From: Alphaproteobacteria bacterium
Lineage (GTDB): Bacteria > Pseudomonadota > Alphaproteobacteria > Micavibrionales > Micavibrionaceae
DNA: 11,236 bases
Direction of reading: 5' to 3'
NCBI GenBank assembly: GCA_021776015.1
Contig: JAJFGT010000068.1
Coordinates: 1 to 11,236, forward strand
Under the pieces are notes generated by a model that searched no databases, was not told the origin of the DNA, and saw only the letters and a program-made list of their open reading frames with translations. Positions 7,178 to 11,236 of the stretch are shown here, in pieces (the first letter of the stretch is position 1; every line of letters begins with the position of its first letter). The position numbers and the translations under genes were made by a program.

Positions 7178-8101
7178 TTATGGAGTACTGTGAAGCTCCA
7201 TTATCAAATGACGAAAAGGGATAAGTTCTTGTTGAATATTTCTATTTAACTTTATACATTCACTATCTGTAAGCGCAAAAACAGAATGCCCAATATCATT
7301 TAACGCCCTCTCAAATATCTCCATGCATTTTTGAGGAGTATCATACTCTATATAAGCCGCCGATACAGAACAATAAAATGAATTGGCAAGCTCGGGCAAT
7401 CTCCCCGTATTCCTTAAGGGATTGGCAAATTCACCAGACAGATGTGTATCAGGATATTTAGATCGTGTGTCCTGCTGCACCAAAGCTTCTTCCCCATAGG
7501 AACCTACTGCAAGAACATTCCCGCCGTTATGTTCCAAAAAGCTTGTCATATTGGATAGTGTTGTTCCCTGATCCATCATATGATCAAAGACAATAAAATA
7601 TGGATTAGAAGGCTTTCCCCTAAAAGTTACAAAAGGATTTTCAGACGAAAACAATGAACGCGAATCCTTCTCTTTATAAAGTCCATAAATCTGTTTTCCT
7701 CTAAGAGCATGTAAGCTTCCTGTATCAGACGAACGATCCAAGTCAACGGTTTCAACAATGGAGTCCGCTATACGCCAGTTAACACGGGGGCACTGTTCTT
7801 TTAAAAATTCCTGCGTATCCCGCACATGATCGGTATTAAAATCATTCGCACTAGGAAACATTTCAGGATGTTTCTGAGGGTAGGCTATATAAATAGTCTT
7901 TAAAGGTTGAGTTAAGCTCTTTTCGTTTATAAATTCAATAAAGGGATCCATTCTACCGTATAGATGAAATGCATTTGGAAAATCTGGACGGAGTTCTCGT
8001 TTCATCGGAGGATTTGCAACAATGAACCTCTCATAGTTTTCTTTGTTTATAGCAGGAAACGATAAAGGTGTTTTAAGAATCTCTTTTAAATTAGTAAACA
8101 T
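7178..8101 (-). CDS. Paralog B: phosphoribosyltransferase-like protein (307 residues)
   Basis: Same block order as its neighbours. The PRPP-loop-like segment is at 169-181 (FIVFDHMMDQGTT) with Asp173-His174, then LSNMTSFLEHNGGNVLAVGS. The loop MMDQGTT is close to the MIDTGGT form of PRPP synthetases. Differences from the other copies: the RSxNQGS block reads RSSDTGSLHALRGKQIYG (124-140), losing the Gln present in the other four, and the Gly-Glu-Cys-Ser-Asn block before the loop is GKPSN, lacking the Cys. Its N-terminal 24 residues are unlike A and D. The start is supported by GGAA upstream; the leader resembles that of E (TATGGA, then TAAT, then the ATG). It follows C by 28 bases and is probably co-transcribed. 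If the conserved Gln is catalytic, B would be impaired. Confidence 0.84.
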   Translation of the reverse strand: MFTNLKEILKTPLSFPAINKENYERFIVANPPMKRELRPDFPNAFHLYGRMDPFIEFINEKSLTQPLKTIYIAYPQKHPEMFPSANDFNTDHVRDTQEFLKEQCPRVNWRIADSIVETVDLDRSSDTGSLHALRGKQIYGLYKEKDSRSLFSSENPFVTFRGKPSNPYFIVFDHMMDQGTTLSNMTSFLEHNGGNVLAVGSYGEEALVQQDTRSKYPDTHLSGEFANPLRNTGRLPELANSFYCSVSAAYIEYDTPQKCMEIFERALNDIGHSVFALTDSECIKLNRNIQQELIPFRHLIMELHSTP

Positions 8102-8129
8102 TAATTATATTCCATAATATATAGGTTTA

Positions 8130-9131
8130 TCAAACAATACTATGTTTCAACACTGATATAACATCCAAAACAGCTATAGGAGGAGAATGAGGATCGCTCT
8201 TATGAGCGTATAATGAGGATACCAAGGCAGGAAAACTTGTTTTGTCAGTTTCAACTTCGCGAATTAACTTTATGCATTCTCCATCCGTAAGAGCAAAAAC
8301 AGAATGCCCTACTTCATTTAATGCCCTTTCAAATACCTCCATGCATTCTTGAGGAGTCTTATGCTTGTATTGATGCAGCTTTGCTGAAGAAGAAAACATC
8401 CTTGCTAATTCAGGAAGCCGTCCTATATTTCTGGAGGGATTTGCAAATTCACCAGATAAAGAAACTTCTGGACAGCAATAGAGAGTATCCTCTTGTGCTA
8501 ACATCTTACATGTATTAGAGAGAACGCCCAATACCTTCCCCTCATTATGCTCCAGAAAATTAATTAAATTCGCCATCGTTGTTCCTTGATCTATCATGTG
8601 ATCAGCAACGATAAAGTACGGATTAGAGCATTCTCCTTTAGAAGTCACAAAAAGATTAGGGGCTGGTGTCTCAAAAGACTTTTCTTTTTCATAAACTTCA
8701 TAAACCTGCTTCCCTGTGAGAGCATGAACGCTCCCCTGATTATTTGAACGACCCAAGTTCACAGTTTCAACAATAGAAGTAGCTATACGCCAATCAATTT
8801 GTGGACATTGATCTTCTAAAACTCTTTTAAATAGTAGAAGATCATCAGAATTAGGATCTCTGTGTGCTGGAAATATTTCAGGATGTTTATGAGGATACGC
8901 AATATAAATACTCTTTATATCTTGTAACCGTGAGCCCTCTTTTTTTAATTCATCCTCTACCAACTCAACGAAAGCCCCTATACCATTACCGATATTAAGA
9001 GAAGGAGGAAAATCTGGCCGTATACCTTGTCTTATCAAGGGGTTTGTAACAATAAAATCTTTACATTTCTCTTGGGCTCCCCCCCTAGACCCTACAAGAG
9101 TAATAAGTGACTGAAAAAGATTCTCTAACAT
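8130..9131 (-). CDS. Paralog C: divergent, C-terminally extended phosphoribosyltransferase-like protein (333 residues)
   Basis: The most divergent copy. The PRPP-loop-like segment is FIVADHMIDQGTT (173-185), with Ala176 where the others have Phe, then MANLINFLEHNEGKVLGV, with one Gly of the Gly-Gly pair replaced by Glu. The Asp of the IADS motif is Thr (RIATSIVETV, 115-124). A Cys pair at 219-220 is unique. The C-terminus runs about 25 residues past A, B and D, ending in a hydrophobic stretch (PPIAVLDVISVLKHSIV), and its beginning resembles the tail of E. The start is well supported by GAGGAG six bases before the ATG, and that ATG overlaps the end of D by 7 bp, so translation is probably coupled. 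The changes may mean altered specificity or relaxed constraint. Confidence 0.84.
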   Translation of the reverse strand: MLENLFQSLITLVGSRGGAQEKCKDFIVTNPLIRQGIRPDFPPSLNIGNGIGAFVELVEDELKKEGSRLQDIKSIYIAYPHKHPEIFPAHRDPNSDDLLLFKRVLEDQCPQIDWRIATSIVETVNLGRSNNQGSVHALTGKQVYEVYEKEKSFETPAPNLFVTSKGECSNPYFIVADHMIDQGTTMANLINFLEHNEGKVLGVLSNTCKMLAQEDTLYCCPEVSLSGEFANPSRNIGRLPELARMFSSSAKLHQYKHKTPQECMEVFERALNEVGHSVFALTDGECIKLIREVETDKTSFPALVSSLYAHKSDPHSPPIAVLDVISVLKHSIV

Positions 9132-10069
9132 TTGAAACTCCTCAATTTTGTAATCAAATGAGGAAAACTTACCGCATCACGTTCAAACTCATCACTTAAC
9201 CTTTCACATTCCCCATCCGTGAGCGCAAAAACAGAATGCCCAATTCCATTTAAAGCACCCTCAAAGACTTCTATACATTTTTGAGGAGTCGCATATTCCT
9301 CATAATTTCCTCCTGCAGAAGAAAAAAAAGCAGCTGCAAGCTGAGGTAATCGTCCCGTGTTTCTGTTAGGGTTTGCAAATTCACCGACTAGATTTATTTC
9401 GGTGTGTTTAGAACGCGTATCTATCTGTACAAAATCAACAGATTTTTTAGAAGCAGTTGCTAATACCCTTCCTCCATTATGCTCTAAAAAGCTCATCATG
9501 TTTGCTATTGTTGTTCCCTGTTCTATGCCATGATCAAAGATAATAAAGTGTGGATTGCTACAGTCTCCTTTAGAAAAAACAAAAGGATTAGGGCTCTCTT
9601 GAGTAAAGAAAGAGCTTTCTTTATAAATCTCATAAACTTGCTTTTTGGTTAAAGCATGGAGAGAGCGTTGATTATCTGAACGCGCTAAATGAACAGTTTC
9701 AACAATAGAATCTGCAAAACAAAAATCAATTTGAGGCAAACGAGATTTTAACTTATTTTTTAGTGCGTCTATTCCTTCATCATTCATAATTCTATGATCA
9801 GGAAACATTTTAGGATGCTTATGAGGATAGGCTATATAAATACTCTTTACATCCCCTAATGAAGAATTTTGTTTATCTAGTTCATTTCTAACAATAACTG
9901 CAAGTGAGTCCATATCCCCAACCAGATGTCTATCAAAGGAACGGGGGAAATCTGGACGTATCTCTCGCCGCCCCGGGGGATTTGTAACAATAAAATCCTC
10001 ATAGCCTTTTTCACTCCTCACTTGAGGCGCTACAGATGTCGCAATCGATTCTAAAAGACCACTAAACAT
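9125..10069 (-). CDS. Paralog D: phosphoribosyltransferase-like protein (314 residues)
   Basis: The PRPP-loop-like segment is FIIFDHGIEQGTT (175-187) with Asp179-His180, then IANMMSFLEHNGGRVLA. N-terminal TSVAPQVRSEKGYEDFIVTNPP (11-32) differs from A at only two positions. Against the family consensus it reads DFCFADSIVETVHLARSDNQRSLHALTKKQVYE, so the Trp-Arg before the Ala-Asp motif is changed and the Gly of ALTGKQ is Lys. It ends in a short tail (LRSFKC) whose last codons lie inside the start of C. It follows E by 37 bases with no promoter found in between, so it is probably read from the E promoter. The leader AGGAATAGGG supports the chosen start. Confidence 0.85.
   Translation of the reverse strand: MFSGLLESIATSVAPQVRSEKGYEDFIVTNPPGRREIRPDFPRSFDRHLVGDMDSLAVIVRNELDKQNSSLGDVKSIYIAYPHKHPKMFPDHRIMNDEGIDALKNKLKSRLPQIDFCFADSIVETVHLARSDNQRSLHALTKKQVYEIYKESSFFTQESPNPFVFSKGDCSNPHFIIFDHGIEQGTTIANMMSFLEHNGGRVLATASKKSVDFVQIDTRSKHTEINLVGEFANPNRNTGRLPQLAAAFFSSAGGNYEEYATPQKCIEVFEGALNGIGHSVFALTDGECERLSDEFERDAVSFPHLITKLRSFKC
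9138..9143 (-). promoter_or_regulatory. Strong ribosome-binding site of paralog C inside the end of D
   Basis: GAGGAG lies six bases before the ATG at 9131, within the last codons of D. It is the strongest Shine-Dalgarno sequence in the array and fixes the start of C. Its position gives a 7-bp gene overlap, typical of coupled translation. Confidence 0.65.
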
Positions 10070-10106
10070 TTACCCTATTCCTGAATACATAAAAAATCAT
10101 ATACAC

Positions 10107-11039
10107 TTATAATCCATGCGACATATCATGTTTATATGTAGATGATAACGAAACTAAAGCTGGCAGACGTACTATCCCGCTCATAACATTCTCCCTTAAC
10201 CTTTTACACTCTCCATCAGTAAGAGCAAAAACAGAATGCCCCATGCCATTCAAAGCTTTTTCAAAAGCTTCCATACATTTTTGAGGAGTCTCATAGTCCT
10301 CATACCGACCTTTCATCGAAGAACAAAAAGCAAATGCAAGTTCAGGCAATCGCCCTGTATTTCTTAAAGGATTTGAAAACTCTCCATACAAATGTGTATT
10401 AGGATATTTTGAACGCGTGTCTTTTTGCACGAGTGGGGTAGGATTTATGTGAGAAGCTACAGCCAGGACTTCTCCTCCATTATGCTCCAAAAAACTCATC
10501 ATATTGGCCGCTGTTGTCCCCTGCTCTACGACATGATCAAAGATAATAAAATGGGGATTCGAACATTCTCCTTTAGAGGTCACAAAAGGATTCTGAGATG
10601 AAAATAATGAACAAAATCTTTTCTTTTCATAGACTTCATAAACTTGCTTTCCTGTGAGGGCATGAAAACTCCCTTGATCAAAAGAACGATTTAGGGACAC
10701 AGTCTCAACAACGGAATCTGCAAGAGGCCAGCTAATTTTAGGGAAATGATATTTTAATAAAAGTGACAGAATAAAGGGAACACCAGAATTCTTATCTTGA
10801 TAACCAGGAAATCTCTTAGGATGCTTCTGAGGGTATACTATATAAACTCTCTCTATATTCTGTAATGAAGAACTCTTTTCACTTAATTTATTTTCAATAA
10901 GAGAGACAAGAGAATCCATACTCCTATCTAAACGCACATCGAAAGTATTTGGAAAATCTGGACGGATTTCTCTTCGCGTAGGCGGATTTGTAACAATATC
11001 TCCTTGTGGAACTTTAAGCTTAAGACCCTCGTTTAACAT
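10107..11039 (-). CDS. Paralog E: phosphoribosyltransferase-like protein, first gene of the array (310 residues)
   Basis: First in transcription order. The PRPP-loop-like segment is FIIFDHVVEQGTT (164-176) with Asp168-His169, then AANMMSFLEHNGGEVLAVAS. The N-terminus is about 12 residues shorter than in A, C and D and lacks their amphipathic opening helix. This is a real difference, because two in-frame stop codons (TAATAA) sit directly before the ATG. Other blocks: IVTNPPTRREIRPDFP (15-30), VYIVYPQKHP (65-74), PLADSVVETVSLNRSFDQGSFHALTGKQVYEVYE (105-138). GGAG eight bases upstream supports the start. The C-terminal block (QKCMEAFEKALNGMGHSVFALTDGECKRL) is nearly that of A, while the tail (PALVSLSSTYKHDMSHGL) resembles C. 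Substrate and role are unknown. Confidence 0.85.
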   Translation of the reverse strand: MLNEGLKLKVPQGDIVTNPPTRREIRPDFPNTFDVRLDRSMDSLVSLIENKLSEKSSSLQNIERVYIVYPQKHPKRFPGYQDKNSGVPFILSLLLKYHFPKISWPLADSVVETVSLNRSFDQGSFHALTGKQVYEVYEKKRFCSLFSSQNPFVTSKGECSNPHFIIFDHVVEQGTTAANMMSFLEHNGGEVLAVASHINPTPLVQKDTRSKYPNTHLYGEFSNPLRNTGRLPELAFAFCSSMKGRYEDYETPQKCMEAFEKALNGMGHSVFALTDGECKRLRENVMSGIVRLPALVSLSSTYKHDMSHGL

Positions 11040-11070
11040 TTATTACACTCCATACACACGCCGAAGCATT

Positions 11071-11100
11071 TATATACATAAAGATCTTGCTGTATGTCAA
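11071..11100 (-). promoter_or_regulatory. Promoter of the paralog array (before E) with a 22-bp dyad between the boxes
   Basis: On the minus strand, a perfect TTGACA (11100-11095) is followed after 18 bases by TATATA (11076-11071), the same layout as before paralog A. Spanning 11095-11074 is an interrupted palindrome with arms ATACA and TGTAT around the perfect core AAGATCTT; 9 of 11 base pairs are symmetrical. The expected start point near 11064 leaves a leader of about 25 bases with GGAG before the ATG. The dyad placement between the -35 and -10 boxes is typical of a repressor or a MerR-type site. The DNA from 11101 to the window end holds no gene I can support. Confidence 0.65.
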
Positions 11101-11236
11101 GTTTTATATCTTTCCTTTCGCATGGATATATTTCTAAAATGCTTAAACATTCCCCTCCCTTGAAAAGCGTTCATAATAATGCAATAGTAGCAGCCAATAT
11201 GATAAGAATTAGGGATATATAAAAATGTAATAATAC

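Larger units (their letters stand above)
6187..11039 (-). repeat. Tandem array of five paralogous genes (about 1 kb units)
   Basis: Five same-strand direct gene repeats, each about 0.92-1.0 kb, encode proteins of 310, 314, 333, 307 and 308 residues in transcription order. Every unit carries the same ordered blocks: IVTNP/IVANP and RPDFP near the N-terminus, YPHKHP or YPQKHP, an IVET-type block with RSxxxxSxHAL, SNPYFIVFDH-type strand with QGTT, FLEHN, GEF.NP.RN.GRL, TPQ.C...FE.ALN..GHSVFALT. Spacing between units is 37 bases, -7 (overlap), 28 and 64 bases. None is frameshifted or truncated. The array is bounded by ribF on one side and an unassigned 197 bases on the other. Confidence 0.93.

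Noticed and set aside
8101..8128. TTGATA-18-TATAAT pair just before paralog B
   Set aside because: The -10-like box ends only two bases before the ATG, so transcription would begin at or inside the start codon. It overlaps the ribosome site and is probably coincidence.
6187..11039. CRISPR array or transposon repeats as the explanation for the repeats in this half
   Set aside because: The repeats are full-length coding units of about 1 kb with diverged sequence; there are no short regular repeats, terminal inverted repeats or transposase motifs.
11097..11236. A minus-strand open frame reaching the window edge and ending at TGA inside the -35 box of paralog E
   Set aside because: About 46 codons of odd composition (many Tyr, Ile, Cys) with no resemblance to the paralogs; consistent with chance in AT-rich DNA. 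A longer frame beyond the window could change this.

Overview
The window is AT-rich DNA from a Gram-negative bacterium. The evidence for an outer membrane is an outer-membrane secretin, a TolC-type efflux lipoprotein and a bacterial bifunctional RibF. Low GC, short gaps and a tandem family of unfamiliar paralogs would fit a host-associated alphaproteobacterium (Holosporales- or Rickettsiales-like), but no 16S rRNA or other marker is present, so this placement is an inference of low confidence.

Left part (1-5091): envelope genes, almost all on the minus strand. Reading in the direction of transcription from 2924, there is an unrecognised 228-residue soluble protein, then an MshL-type lipoprotein secretin, then the first 57 codons of a membrane protein that leaves the window at position 1. 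A separate minus-strand gene (3457-5091) encodes a TolC-family outer-membrane lipoprotein. Between them, on the plus strand, is a 94-codon orphan gene (3160-3444) preceded by a strict inverted repeat next to promoter-like boxes. The secretin and TolC-like genes suggest outer-membrane export or pilus assembly.

Middle (5092-6183): a divergent intergenic region with a good minus-strand promoter for the TolC-like gene and two copies of a 10-bp palindrome exactly 60 bp apart, followed by plus-strand ribF (FAD synthetase plus riboflavin kinase).

Right part (6187-11039): five consecutive minus-strand paralogs of 307-333 residues, here called E, D, C, B and A in transcription order. All share a motif resembling the PRPP-binding loop of type I phosphoribosyltransferases or PRPP synthetases (Asp-His-x-x-Asp/Glu-Gln-Gly-Thr-Thr, then a helix and a Gly-Gly-x-Val-Leu strand). 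They also share several blocks I cannot assign to a named family. All five are intact. The first (E) and last (A) genes each have a TTGACA-18-TATATA promoter with a 22-bp dyad lying between the boxes; C overlaps D by 7 bp. Leaders, N-termini and C-termini group the copies differently, which suggests recombination between them. This array is the best candidate for an undescribed system; its substrate and biological role cannot be read from the sequence.
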